DNA of 64,000 nt from Draconibacterium orientale (GCF_000626635.1 NZ_CP007451.1:2108001-2172000); one strand, 5' to 3'. Counted from the stretch's first letter, positions 43,701 through 53,500 are shown. Made by a program: numbers and translations. The notes: a model not told the origin generated them from the sequence alone.

Positions 43701-44489
43701 TTACGACCATTAATGCGCGGATTTGCCGATTTTAACCGCGATGAATTCAGGGCGTGGAACCTGGCGCTGCAGGCCAAAGAAGTGGGCGATTATCGCTTAC
43801 TGGTGGTTCACGGAATTCCGGCACTCAACGAATCGATGTCGTATTTCCGCAGGGCAATTACCACTCGTAGTTTGTTCGAACCGCTGGGACAATCCACTTA
43901 TCGCAACTTCCTGATTACGGATGATAACCTGCAAACTTTACTCGACGAGAATAAGGTGGAAGAGTACATTACTTTCTTCCGCAACAATTATATTCAGCGC
44001 AGGGCTTCCGATTCGTCGTCGGATAACCAAAGCCAGACAGCGGCACCAACTACAACTACACAAACTGCCGAGCCTGCGCCTGCCGCTCAGGCTGCACCTG
44101 CTTCGCTGACCGGTTCGCCGTACAACCAGAACATTTCAGGGCCACATCGCATTGTATTTGTAATTCCGGCAACGGGTGTATTTAAAGACGCCTTTATTAA
44201 CGGCATTGCGGCTTATAACCAGTCGAATTTTGCCAACTCGGGCTTCACCATCGAAGAGCAGCAGCTGGATCAGGCTCGCCAGCTCATTATTGTTCGCGGC
44301 ATGGAAGATGAGGCAACGGCACGTCAGTACTTTAGTGTGGTGGTGCGCAACCGCGATCTGTTCGATCCGTTGGGAACAGCTCAGTACCGTAATTTCCTGA
44401 TTTCGGAAGAGAACTTCAGTATTTTCCTTCGCGAGAAGAATATTACCGAATACATGGATTTCTACAAACAAGTTTACCTGAATAAGTAA
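40800..44489 (+). CDS. SprE/PorW-like TPR lipoprotein (type IX secretion) with three C-terminal repeats
   Basis: A 1229-residue lipoprotein. The start is TTG at 40800, chosen because the signal peptide (MKKRFLHTIF..., lipobox IFAGC, Cys21) begins there and no ATG fits. The mature N-terminus (TRASRTFHNVTSRYNIYFNANEA, read in parts) matches SprE/PorW, followed by TPRs (about 140-370 and 560-660) and a coiled glutamate-rich stretch. The C-terminal third contains three related modules (about 785-901, 955-1065, 1115-1226), each starting FVIA and ending YRNFLIS..NF..FL..K...EYM.FF. SprE/PorW is needed for type IX secretion. The porX gene follows 126 bp downstream. Confidence 0.78.
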   Translation: MKKRFLHTIFLFLLVSIFAGCSTEKNTRASRTFHNVTSRYNIYFNANEAVKEGVATIEERVEDDFTRVLPIYKASDPSVARMVKSDMDYAVVKCSKLIEIHSITKKPKRKRGGGSRKYQEFASQEEFNNWIDDSYLLMGKAYFYQHNFFAAIDNFSYVVRKYPDEETADEAQVWLIRAYTEMERYIEANEVIQAIQSYDDFPKSLERDFAIATAFYYKKQFEYDNAIRLLDIAIDKTFWKKDKARLQYIVAQLYQELGQNQAAAAAFRKVTKMNPDYTMAFNAMINGAGVFSGEGNSEDLKKQLNKMLRDKKNVDFRDQIYYALGNIFFREGNRDVAKDNYKESVATSFKNQYQRALSSITLADIYFEDLNYRGAQSYYDSAMIIIDETYPNYDNVSARYRSLTNLVDNILLVEREDSLQRVAQMSDVEREALIANLMQEEQERQRNMENLAMQDARSQGYYRSNRYRMGMGNSGGGGWYFYNPQTVSYGRVTFQQQWGRRTLEDDWRRSNKATVSMEESEEMAEVEPEEQRIEDPLKKEFYTQDLPLTDSMMTVSHARIRDALYNSGKIFKSEFEDYERSAEAFEELIRRYPNNIYLLSAYFDLYDLYELMGDKERANYYRSLIISEYPKSKFAQFLQNPNFFVEMAAKTDSLNRLYQETFRNYKQGRYQNVLSLTGQMKNMEPDTVILPKIDFMEMVADGVLTDVHNFEVLLKGYLAEYPAKEPSPLAGEILQLIQDSTLTDYQKLVEMGYISEEIQNEELLPENFFADDEFGGKFSYDEDLLHYFVIAYPREEEDNIDLNRLKFDIANYNIDHYTKIDFDIETEYLDDKLAFVLVRSMTNKENALIYHGAIIRKAPVFKTLQGIDYMNFVISSTNYRAVMQERSTADYMKFFVKNYSRFIRSNFSDDEMDISPEELMARAAAEENALNERGTFVTVNAGPAGLYDTNVDTTQNFVIAVKDVSLSLRPLMRGFADFNRDEFRAWNLALQAKEVGDYRLLVVHGIPALNESMSYFRRAITTRSLFEPLGQSTYRNFLITDDNLQTLLDENKVEEYITFFRNNYIQRRASDSSSDNQSQTAAPTTTTQTAEPAPAAQAAPASLTGSPYNQNISGPHRIVFVIPATGVFKDAFINGIAAYNQSNFANSGFTIEEQQLDQARQLIIVRGMEDEATARQYFSVVVRNRDLFDPLGTAQYRNFLISEENFSIFLREKNITEYMDFYKQVYLNK

Positions 44490-44491
44490 AT

Positions 44492-44544
44492 TGTCTTAAG
44501 AGGTGTAGTTTCTCGGAAGAGAACTCTTAAAGTTTGTTAAGACA
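44492..44544 (+). other. Nested stem-loops upstream of porX
   Basis: TGTCTTAA (44492-44499) pairs with TTAAGACA (44537-44544). An alternative, overlapping stem TTAAGAG/CTCTTAA encloses TTCTC-GGAA-GAGAA, a 5-bp stem with a GGAA tetraloop. It lies directly after the SprE-like stop and 72 bp before porX, so it could be a terminator or a porX leader structure. Confidence 0.5.
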
Positions 44545-44615
44545 TACTTTAACGGCACCTATTTTGTTCTTATCTTTAACTTATTGGAACAATTGAAACA
44601 GAAAACGAAAACAGA

Positions 44616-46172
44616 ATGAATAAGCCAAGAATACTCTGGACAGACGATGAAATAGATCTCTTACGGGCGCACATTATATTTTTACAGGAAAAAGGATACG
44701 AAGTTGAAACGGCTAATAACGGCCTCGATGCGATTGAGAAAGTTGAAGCCGGTTATTTCGACATTATCTTTCTTGATGAGAATATGCCGGGTCTGACAGG
44801 TTTAGAAACGTTGACAAAGATTAAAGATCTTGCGCCCAATGTGCCGGTGGTAATGATTACCAAAAGCGAAGAGGAAAATATAATGGATGAGGCGATTGGC
44901 GCTAAAATTGCCGATTACCTGATTAAGCCGGTAAACCCAAAACAGATTTTGCTGACACTGAAAAAGAACATCGATCAGAAGCGCCTGGTTACCGAGCAAA
45001 CCACATCGAAATACCAGATGCAGTTTGCCCAGATTGGGATGAAACTGAACGACCGCCTGACTTTTGACGAATGGAAAGATATTTACCGCCAGTTGGTGTA
45101 CTGGGAACTGGAATTGAGCGAGTCGGAAGATTCGGCCATGGACCAGATTCTTACCATGCAAAAGGAGGAGGCTAATAAGGCGTTTTTCCGTTTTATAAAA
45201 GAGAACTACCAGGATTGGTTTGATCAGGATTTTGAGGATCGGCCGATGTTGTCGCCCGATATTTTTAAACACCGTGTTTTTCCGCACCTCAACGATGGTA
45301 AAAAAACCTTTGTGCTGGTGGTCGACAATTTACGCTACGACCAGTGGCGTATTCTTAGTCCCGAGATAAATACCTATTTTCGCACGGTTTCGGAAGATAT
45401 GTACTGCGGAATATTGCCCACAGCAACCATGTACGCACGTAATGCGATGTTTGCCGGTTTAATGCCTTCTGAAATTGAAAGGTTGTACCCGCAACTGTGG
45501 CTCGACGACGACAATGAAGGGCACAAAAACTGGAATGAAGAGGAATTGCTGCGTAAGCAGCTACAGCGTTATTCGCGCAAAGAGAGCCTGTATTTCGAAA
45601 AAGGATCGGGAGCTAAAAAGGAGCGTTGGGTGCAGGATAATCTCAATAATATTCTGAAAAGCGATCTTTCGGTGATGGTGGTGAATTTTGTGGATATGAT
45701 TTCGCATGCCCGCACCGAAATGGACATGATTCGCGAGTTGGCCAATAACGAAAAAGCCTATCGTTCGTTAACCTTAAGCTGGTTTAAAAATTCGTCGTTG
45801 CTGGAGTTGCTCCGGGCGCTTGCTGATGAGGATATTCGGGTGGTAATTACTACCGACCACGGTGCTATTCGTGTTGACAATCCCGTGAAGATCATTGGCG
45901 ATCGCGAAACCAATACCAACCTGCGTTACAAGCTGGGTAAAAATTTGAATTTCAAAGCAAAAAATGTATTTGAAATTCGCGACCCGCGAAGTATTTACTT
46001 ACCATCGCGAAATGTGAGTACCAGCTATGTTTTTGCGCAGGGAAGCGACTTTTTTGCTTATCCGAATAACTACAATTATTACGCGAATTACTACAAAGAC
46101 ACATTCCAGCACGGCGGAATTTCGATGGAGGAATTGATTATTCCGGTGGTTACGCTGGATCCGAAGAAGTAG
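44616..46172 (+). CDS. porX: PorX, response regulator with PglZ phosphodiesterase domain
   Basis: The 518-residue protein has a CheY-like receiver (1-120): acidic pocket DDE (10-12), phosphoacceptor Asp54 in IIFLDENMPG, Thr/Ser in VMITKSEE and Lys in LIKPVNP. A helical linker leads to a PglZ-type alkaline-phosphatase-fold domain (about 210-515) with metal-binding segments LVVDNLRYD, PTATMYARNAMFAG, VNFVDMISHAR and TTDHGAIRV. PorX with the PorY kinase regulates type IX secretion genes, and its effector domain hydrolyses oligonucleotides. It follows the SprE/PorW-like gene. No PorY is in the window. Confidence 0.93.
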   Translation: MNKPRILWTDDEIDLLRAHIIFLQEKGYEVETANNGLDAIEKVEAGYFDIIFLDENMPGLTGLETLTKIKDLAPNVPVVMITKSEEENIMDEAIGAKIADYLIKPVNPKQILLTLKKNIDQKRLVTEQTTSKYQMQFAQIGMKLNDRLTFDEWKDIYRQLVYWELELSESEDSAMDQILTMQKEEANKAFFRFIKENYQDWFDQDFEDRPMLSPDIFKHRVFPHLNDGKKTFVLVVDNLRYDQWRILSPEINTYFRTVSEDMYCGILPTATMYARNAMFAGLMPSEIERLYPQLWLDDDNEGHKNWNEEELLRKQLQRYSRKESLYFEKGSGAKKERWVQDNLNNILKSDLSVMVVNFVDMISHARTEMDMIRELANNEKAYRSLTLSWFKNSSLLELLRALADEDIRVVITTDHGAIRVDNPVKIIGDRETNTNLRYKLGKNLNFKAKNVFEIRDPRSIYLPSRNVSTSYVFAQGSDFFAYPNNYNYYANYYKDTFQHGGISMEELIIPVVTLDPKK

Positions 46173-46651
46173 ATTAACACAAGAACACAAGGACTGAAGG
46201 ACTGATTTGTTGAAGGATTGAACAGCCCAATACAATAAATGAGTGCCAGTTATATGCGCTAAGCGGTTCAAAACCGCTAAGCGCGTAAATCGAATCTACT
46301 GTGTCCTATGTTTCTATGTGGTTCAAAAAAACTCCGTGTCTTTGCGACTTAGTGTTTAAAAGTTTTCAATTACCAGAAAGTATACAGTTTTCAGTTGTGG
46401 TTAACAGTTCAGCAATTTGACAATAGAACAGTTTGGCAGTTCTAAACGGCTAAGCGCGTAAATCGAACCGCAGAGACGCTAAGGCGCAAAGGTTTTGAAA
46501 CACAATAGGCACATAGAACTCAGTAGGTTGTTTAAACGTTTCAAGGTTTTGAAAACACTTTGAGGTTTTATTGTTTGCTAACTGCTATTTGCGTATTGCC
46601 TATTACTTCTGAAATCTAAAATCGTTAATCATCATTCGCAAATATTTGCGT
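46173..46651. other. Intergenic, 479 bp, repeat remnants
   Basis: Two more fragments of the TTAGCGCGTAAATC repeat (46256-46362 and about 46405-46500) fill this gap. The first begins with an imperfect inverted repeat GCGCTAAGCGG. The second begins with the same flank (CAATAGAACA..TTTGGCAG) that precedes copy B at 33433. Confidence 0.6.
46256..46362. repeat. TTAGCGCGTAAATC dispersed repeat, copy C (partial)
   Basis: Shares GCGCGTAAATCGAATCTAC, TGTCCTATGT and CCGTGTCTTTGCGACTTA with copies A and B. The CACAAAG tail is missing. Confidence 0.75.
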
Positions 46652-47499
46652 TTAGCTTTTGCTTCGTTTCACCACAAAGTCCCCTTTTTCAGCACCAACT
46701 TTTTGGCCGATAACCGGGCATTTTATCATCATCAGGTAAAACAGGCGCCGATCGTTTTCGTCCATCAATCCTTCAAAATTGCCCATGCCTTTTGAAATAA
46801 TGAGGTCAGCCGAACGGTAGATTTCCAAAAACTCTTTACTTACGCGGTGCAGCAGTGTTGATGGTGTATTGTCGCCATTGGTGATTAAGGTTGCAACTTT
46901 GTGCAAGCCAACTTCGCGGGCTTCTTTTAAAGTAGCATCGTTTAAAATGGGCTGGTCGCGAACCGCAAATACCACATTCGGGTGACCGATGGTTTCCAGA
47001 AAGAGTTTGTCCATTACAATTTCGCCGCAGTTATCACCCAGGTATAAAATGCTTTTAGCTTTTTTATTTCGGTTTTTAGGGCTTCCGAATCATCAACAGC
47101 AAAGGTGGTTTGAAACACCCGCTCGATTGTTCCATCTACATCAAAATGGTGTGTTGGCCCAAAATCGATTATGTTTCCGGCAATGGCATAACGCAGTGCT
47201 GTATCGAATTTATCTTCCGACTCTTCCACCTTATTTCTGAACTCATTGTAACGCGCTAATAATGCGTGGTTGCTTTCTTTTTTCTCAGCACCATACGGAT
47301 CTTTTACATCCGATTCCTTCTCCATTTCTCTTAGAATATTGCTGGTAATTTCGGGCGAAAAACTTTTGTCGAGGTCGATTCCGGCAATGGTTGAAATGGC
47401 CTGGCTTACAATTTTATTTCGTTTTTCCTCTGCAATTTCGTACTTGTCCATACGTTTTTGCAGTGCTTTTACCTGGCAAATAAGGCATTCGTAGTTCAT
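46652..47499 (-). pseudogene. DUF89/ARMT1-like metal-dependent phosphatase, split by a -1 frame change
   Basis: Two adjoining ORFs make one protein. The first (47499 to 47014, 161 residues) begins MNYECLICQVKAL, the CxxC-bearing N-terminus of DUF89 proteins. The second (47014 to 46652, 120 residues) has the C-terminal core, including NGDNTPSTLLHRV and ADLIISKGMGNFEGL. The conserved GDNCGE metal-site segment is encoded across the junction only in the shifted frame (ILYLGDNCGEIVMDKL). The frames change at an A AAA AAG heptamer (47065-47059). DUF89 enzymes are damage-control phosphatases. The split could be a mutation, an assembly error in the A6 run, or programmed frameshifting. The 0-frame stop overlaps the second ORF's start (TAATG). 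Confidence 0.75.
47059..47065 (-). promoter_or_regulatory. A AAA AAG slippery heptamer in the DUF89 gene
   Basis: In the 0 frame the codons read ATA AAA AAG, giving X XXY YYZ as A AAA AAG, the same heptamer used for -1 frameshifting in E. coli dnaX. A -1 slip continues with GCT AAA AGC and restores the full DUF89 reading frame. The 0-frame stop is 14 codons later. Confidence 0.5.
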
Positions 47500-47631
47500 G
47501 TTAAAAAAGTTTGTAGCCGGAAGACTGTTGTTCTTTTTCCGGAATTTTGAGTAAAAGTAACGGAAGTTTTTTAGTCAATCGGTATTGAACTAATGTTTTA
47601 AAAGATGTTTGCAAAAACTTAATTCAAATCA

Positions 47632-48387
47632 TTATTTTCCCTTCTTCATTTGTGCATAAAGTTTATTCGCAAAAATAAAGTCCTCCAGTTTTTGGTTTCC
47701 CGAGCTCAGAATCTCGTTTTTGGTACCTTCCCATTCTTTCTGGCCATGCGAAATAAACAGCACCGATTCGCCAATTTCTATCACCGAGTTCATATCGTGC
47801 GTATTAATAATGGTGGTCATCTGAAATTCTTTGGTAAGTGTTTGAATGAGTTGATCGATAACCGTTGCTGTTTCGGGGTCGAGGCCCGAGTTGGGTTCGT
47901 CGCAAAACAGGTATTTCGGATTCAGCGCAATGGCGCGGGCAATGGCTACACGTTTTTGCATTCCGCCACTAATTTCGCTGGGCGAAAGTTTAAAAGCCTG
48001 CTTTTCGATGTTTACGTGATCGAGGCAAAAATCAACACGCTTTTGTTTTTCGGCCGAACTCATTTCAGTAAACATATCGAGCGGAAAGCGTACGTTTCCT
48101 TCTACTGAAATACTGTCGAACAACGCACCGCCCTGAAAAACCATTCCCACCTCGCGTCGAAGAACTTTACGTTCCTTTTGATTCATCTGGGTAAAATTGC
48201 GTTCGTTGTACCAAATCTCGCCGCTATCTACCTCGAAAAGGCCAAGTGTTGATTTCAGCAAAACCGTTTTTCCTGAACCGCTTCGGCCAATAATCAGGTT
48301 GGTTTTTCCCTGCTCGAATACGGTAGATATGTTTTTCAGAACCGTATTGCCGTCGAATGTTTTTATAATGTTTTTAAGCGTAATCAT
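47632..48387 (-). CDS. ABC transporter ATPase, MlaF-like
   Basis: The 251-residue ATPase has Walker A GRSGSGKT (34-41), a Q loop in MVFQGGALFDS, signature ISGGMQKR, Walker B YLFCDEPNSGLDP and the switch His in NTHDMNSV. The MQKR variant of the signature and the pairing with a MlaE permease identify it as the energy subunit of an Mla-type phospholipid transporter that helps maintain outer-membrane asymmetry. It overlaps the permease gene by 4 bp. An MlaD-like substrate-binding gene is not adjacent, unlike in the E. coli mla cluster. Confidence 0.88.
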   Translation of the reverse strand: MITLKNIIKTFDGNTVLKNISTVFEQGKTNLIIGRSGSGKTVLLKSTLGLFEVDSGEIWYNERNFTQMNQKERKVLRREVGMVFQGGALFDSISVEGNVRFPLDMFTEMSSAEKQKRVDFCLDHVNIEKQAFKLSPSEISGGMQKRVAIARAIALNPKYLFCDEPNSGLDPETATVIDQLIQTLTKEFQMTTIINTHDMNSVIEIGESVLFISHGQKEWEGTKNEILSSGNQKLEDFIFANKLYAQMKKGK

Positions 48388-49124
48388 GTTAATAAGAGGC
48401 GGGTTAAAATTAAGTCGAAAAACAGGATCAGGATATTGGTGTTTACCACGGCTTTTGTACTGGCTTTACCTACCTCGAGTGCGCCACCCTGTACGTAATA
48501 GCCAAAATAGGCCGGCACCGATGCCACCAGAAATCCGAAAAACAGCGATTTTATAATCGAGAAAGTAATGTAATAAGGATAAAACAGCCACTGGATGCCC
48601 GAAATATAATCGGGAATAGAGATTACCCCTGCAATTGGACCCGTAACCATACCGCCCAGCAAACCAAAAAATACACTAATGATATACAAAAACGGGAAGA
48701 CAAAAACTACTGCAATAATTTTTGGAAGAATAAGGTAGCTTGCCGAATTTACTCCCATAATTTCCAACGAATCAATTTGTTCGGTAACACGCATGGTGCC
48801 TATTTCCGAAGTAATATTGGAGCCCACTTTTCCGGCCATAATCAGCGCCAGCATGGTTGACGAAAATTCGAGCAGCAGCGTGTCGCGTGTGCCCAAACCT
48901 ACCAGTTCAACAGGGTAAAGCGGGTTTGCCATACTGTAGGCGAACTGGATGGTCATAATTCCGCCAATAAAAATCGAAATGATAATTACAATGCCCACCG
49001 AGTTTACACCCAGGTTATCGATTTCGTGAAACAACTGCCTGATATAGAGTTTGTGTTTCTCGGGGCGTGCAAAAACACGCGCCAGCATCGAAAAATATCG
49101 GCCTATATGAAAGAAAAACCCCAT
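48384..49124 (-). CDS. ABC transporter permease, MlaE-like
   Basis: The 246-residue protein has five or six membrane helices and the MlaE family landmarks: FIGGIMTIQFAYSMA, ALIMAGKVGSNITSEIGTMRVTEQIDSLEIMGVNSASYLILPK (read in parts; the EIGTMRVTEQIDAL-type loop is the ATPase contact) and a C-terminal GGALEVGKASTKAVV. It forms the membrane core with MlaF. It is the first gene of the two-gene operon and overlaps the ATPase gene by ATGA. Confidence 0.9.
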   Translation of the reverse strand: MGFFFHIGRYFSMLARVFARPEKHKLYIRQLFHEIDNLGVNSVGIVIIISIFIGGIMTIQFAYSMANPLYPVELVGLGTRDTLLLEFSSTMLALIMAGKVGSNITSEIGTMRVTEQIDSLEIMGVNSASYLILPKIIAVVFVFPFLYIISVFFGLLGGMVTGPIAGVISIPDYISGIQWLFYPYYITFSIIKSLFFGFLVASVPAYFGYYVQGGALEVGKASTKAVVNTNILILFFDLILTRLLLT

Positions 49125-49290
49125 TGCTTAAAGTTTCTTGCTAATGTAATCGGCTAAAATTACAACTTAATAACCGGAAACAAAATTTTTATGAATTTGA
49201 ATGGGGCTGAGGCAACAATAACAAAATAATTCCGTACTTTCAAAGTTACAATCTCAGGATTAATCAATTTAAGGAACAAAACACAGACAG

Positions 49291-50379
49291 ATGGCTAACA
49301 ATTTTTGTGTGATAATGGCAGGTGGCGTAGGAAGTCGATTCTGGCCACTAAGCCGCACAGCACGACCAAAGCAATTTTTAGATATTTTAGGAACAGGAAA
49401 AACATTTATTCAACAGGCATACGAGCGGTTTCAGGAGATCGTACCCAAAGAGAATTTTATTATTGTTACAAACGTATTGTATAAAGATCTTGTAAAAGCG
49501 CAGCTTCCCGAGCTTAGCGATGAACAGATTTTGCTTGAACCCCTGCGGCGCAATACCGCACCGTGTTTGGCTTACGCTGCCAATAAAATTGCAGTTGTCG
49601 ATCCGGAGGCCAACATTATTGTAACGCCGTCTGATCATTTTATTCTGAAAGAAGAGGCGTTTAAAAAGCAAATCCGGAACGGCTTGGATTTTGTTACTGA
49701 AAAACCGGCGCTGCTAACGCTGGGAATAAAGCCCAACCGCCCCGAAACCGGTTATGGTTATATTCAGGTGAAACGGAAAAAGGAGTTTAATGACCTTGAC
49801 AACCTGTATAAAGTAAAAACCTTTACCGAGAAGCCCAACCAGGAAATGGCGAAGGTTTTTATCGAAAGCGGAGAGTTTTACTGGAACTCGGGAATTTTTA
49901 TTTCGTCGCTGTCAACCATGCTCGAATCGTTGCAGCAACATCTCACCGAAATTGCCTTGAAATTTGAACATGGCCGCAGCAAAATGAATACAGCAAGCGA
50001 GGAACCTTTTATACGGAAAACCTATTCGGAATGCCAGGCCATATCAATTGATTACGGTATTATGGAAAAGGCAAAAAATGTGTATGTGTTAACGGCCGAT
50101 TTTGGCTGGAGCGACCTGGGAACCTGGAGTTCGTTATACGAAAACAAAGATAAAGATGAACAGGGCAACGTAATCAGGGCCGATAATGTAATGCTGTACG
50201 ATACCGAAAACTGTATTGTAGATATTTCGAAAAACAAGATGGCAGTAATACAAGGCCTCGATGGTTTTATAATTGCCGAACGAAACGATACCTTAATGAT
50301 TTGCCGCCGCGAAGATGAAGATCAGATAAAGAAATTTGTTACCGATGTTCGTATTCAGAAAGGCGATTCGCTGGTTTAG
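49291..50379 (+). CDS. manC: Mannose-1-phosphate guanylyltransferase
   Basis: This 362-residue nucleotidyltransferase makes GDP-mannose from GTP and mannose 1-phosphate. The pyrophosphorylase loop is MAGGVGSRFWPLSRTARPKQF (with GGVGSR at 11-16), and LEPLRRNTAPCLAYAA, TPSDHFI, TFTEKPN and FYWNSGIF complete the signature set. There is no C-terminal phosphomannose isomerase fusion, so it is the monofunctional form. GDP-mannose may feed the glycosyltransferases at 20 kb or surface glycans. A shared terminator separates it from the convergent RND operon. Confidence 0.93.
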   Translation: MANNFCVIMAGGVGSRFWPLSRTARPKQFLDILGTGKTFIQQAYERFQEIVPKENFIIVTNVLYKDLVKAQLPELSDEQILLEPLRRNTAPCLAYAANKIAVVDPEANIIVTPSDHFILKEEAFKKQIRNGLDFVTEKPALLTLGIKPNRPETGYGYIQVKRKKEFNDLDNLYKVKTFTEKPNQEMAKVFIESGEFYWNSGIFISSLSTMLESLQQHLTEIALKFEHGRSKMNTASEEPFIRKTYSECQAISIDYGIMEKAKNVYVLTADFGWSDLGTWSSLYENKDKDEQGNVIRADNVMLYDTENCIVDISKNKMAVIQGLDGFIIAERNDTLMICRREDEDQIKKFVTDVRIQKGDSLV

Positions 50380-50458
50380 TAGTAGAAATTAATGGCACAC
50401 AGATCGAGGATCTGGGCAGCGATAATCAGGGTAATCCGCAAGAAATTTATAAAAATAA

Positions 50459-50490
50459 AAAACGGGTAGTCAATAATGGCTACCCGTTTT
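50459..50490. terminator. Bidirectional terminator between manC and the RND operon
   Basis: AAAACGGGTAG (50459-50469) and CTACCCGTTTT (50480-50490) are perfectly complementary over a 10-nt loop. A and T runs on the two sides suit both converging transcripts. Confidence 0.85.
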
Positions 50491-50507
50491 CTGTTTAAAG
50501 TATCGGT

Positions 50508-53500
50508 TTATTGCAGTACTTCTGCTTTCTTCAGCCTGTTGTCTTCCGGTAAATTACCGGTCCATTTTTTAATCGCGTAATTAATCCGGATGGTAATCAT
50601 ATACATTACCGGAGAAAGTAACAGCGTTAAGAAAGTGGCAAAGGTAAGACCGAAGATTACCGTCCACGACATTGGCCCCCAAAACGCTACACTTTCGCCA
50701 CCAACCGATATTTGCGGATCGAAACGCGTGTACAGCGTAAAGAAGTTAAAATTTAACCCGATGGCCAGTGGTAGCAAACCCAGCACTGTGGTAATTGCGG
50801 TTAGCAATACAGGGCGTAAACGGGTTTTTCCGGCTTCTACCAGTGCATCAATCTGCACTTGTTTGGGTAAAAAAGCTTTTTCAGAATAGCCCAGTTCTTC
50901 ACGTTTGCGTTTTCGGGTCAGGTCGATGTAGTCGATCAGTACAATACCGTTGTTCACCACAATTCCTGCCAGCGAAATAATTCCAATACCGGTCATAATT
51001 ACCACAAATTCCATTTGGAAGATTCCCAAACCAAGGAAAACGCCAATGGTGCTGAAAAGTACGGTGGCAATAATAATTGCCGGGCGGATAAACGAGTTAA
51101 ACTGCGTAACCATAATAATCATAATCATGGCTACGGCAATAATCAATGCATAAATCAGGAACTCCATACTTTCGGCCTGCTCCTGCTGCTCGCCCGAGAA
51201 TTCGAAAGTGTAGCCCTCGGGCATTTCATAGTCTTCAAGCAATTGTGCAATGCGGCTGTTAATTTCGTTGGCATTAAAACCTTCAACAACTCCCGATGTA
51301 ATGCTGATTACCCGTTTATTGTCGATACGGCTGATTTTATCATACGAAGTGGAATACTCGAACGATGCTACCGACGAAATGGGGATTTTACTTCCGTTAA
51401 CCGGAATTTTCTGGTTCATTAAAGTAGAAACATCGTTGCGGTATTTTTCATCCAGGCGAACAAAAATATCGTATTCGTCCTCGCCATCTTTAAACTGGCT
51501 GGCTTCGTAACCATAAATCGAGTTACGGAAAGCCATGGCAATTTGCTGGGTGGAAAGTTCGTACAAACGTGCCTGCTCGCGATCAACCTGGATAAGCATT
51601 TCGGGCTGGTTGGTATTAATGTTCAATTGCAGCTCATCAATTCCGGGAATGTTGTCTTCTTCAATTATCCGCATAAAATCGTCGGTAATCCGGATTAACA
51701 GGTCAAACTCATCGCCCGATACATCAATACTAACCGGATCTCCTGTTGGTGGCCCCTGGTCGTCTTTCTTTACAAAGATTTTAGCCCCAACAAACCCGTC
51801 GAGGTTTTTGGCAATATCCTGCATTATTATCGATGTACTTATGCCATCGCGCAGCTTGTATTCAACAAACGAAACCGATGTGAGCGACTTGTTCGGGCTT
51901 TCTTCATTACTGTCGAACGTGCCGCCGCTCATTCCAACACCAACATTGGTGGTAACCGATTTCACAATGTGGTTAACCGGTTTAATGGTTTCTTTTATAA
52001 TTCTTTCCACTTCGCGCGATACTTCGTCGGTTTTCTCGATTGAAGTTCCCAGTGGCAATTCCATGGTTACGTAAACTGTTGTGGGGTCAGTATCGGGGAA
52101 AAACACGGTTTTGGGATTGCTCCCGAAATAGAAGCCCACCGAAAAGAGCAGTAACAAAAATGTTCCACCGAAGTAAATGTAGGGCCATGGGCCTTTTAGC
52201 GCATGTCTCAGCTGCCTGGTGTACATGTGCTCGAGCCAAACCAGAAATTTGGTTTGGAACCAGCGGGCTGCCGGACGTAAAACAAACAGGTTGGCAACCA
52301 TTAAAAAGGCTACTGTTGCCAGTAGGTTCCCAAGCAGGAAAATCCGGGTTACGTAGAATACCACTGAAACTCCGGCAAAAACAGCTGCATTGCGCAACAC
52401 TTTTTTTGCATTCATTTTCCGGTTAATGTCATCCACTTTCATAAAGGACGAAATAAATGCCGGATTAATAATCAGCGCCACAAACAGCGATGAGGCCAGT
52501 ACCACAATTAATGTTCGCGGTAATATTTTCATAAACTCGCCAATAATACCTTCCCATGCCAATAGCGGGAAAAATGCGGCAAGTGTTGTTAATGTAGATG
52601 AAATAATGGGAAAGGCAATTTCGCTTACCCCTTGTTTGGTTGCTTTTTGCAGTGGATTTCCTTCGCTAAAAAGCCGGTACACATTTTCAACCACTACAAT
52701 GGCGTTGTCAACCAACATACCCAGTGCGAGAATTAGCCCGTAAAGTACCATGGAGTTGAGTGTAATGCCGCTTTGTTGCAGAATAACAAACGACAGGAAC
52801 ATGGACAAGGGAATGGCCAAACCGGCAAAAAGTGCATTGCGGAAACCCAGGAACAAAAACAGCACAAAAGTTACCAGTATCATCCCCAGAATAATACTGT
52901 TTTCGAGGTTCGATATGGTATCTTCAATGTAGTGGGTCATGTCGTCGGTAATAATAATATCAAGGTCTTTGGGGATTTGCCCGCGTGCTTTTAGCTGGTC
53001 AATTCCGTTGAGTACATTCTGCGAAGCCGCAAGTATATTTTCGCCCGATTTTTTGGTAACCGACAAGGTAATTACCGGCTGGTCGTTAAGGCGGGCAATG
53101 GTTGCTTGTTCTTTATACCCGTCAACAACAGTGGCAATGTCGCGTATGTACACCGGTTTACTCTCGTTTACCTTTATTATGGTGTTGGCAATCTGGTCGA
53201 TACTGGTGTAATTGGCATCGGTGCGAATGGTACGGCGGGTTTGGTCGGCAGTAAACTGGCCGGCTCCCATACTGATATTTTCCAGCTGAATGGCAAAAGC
53301 CACATCTTCGAACGTTAGTCCAACAGCATCGAGTTTATACGGATCGACATTGATTTGTATCTCGCGCTCTTCGATACCCCGGATGTTGGCTTCCGAAATT
53401 TCCCGGTAGCCTTCAAATTCATCCTGTAATATTTCGGCATACTTTTTCAGGTCGCGCATGTTGTATTCGCCCGAAACATTTACGTTCATTATCGGGAATT

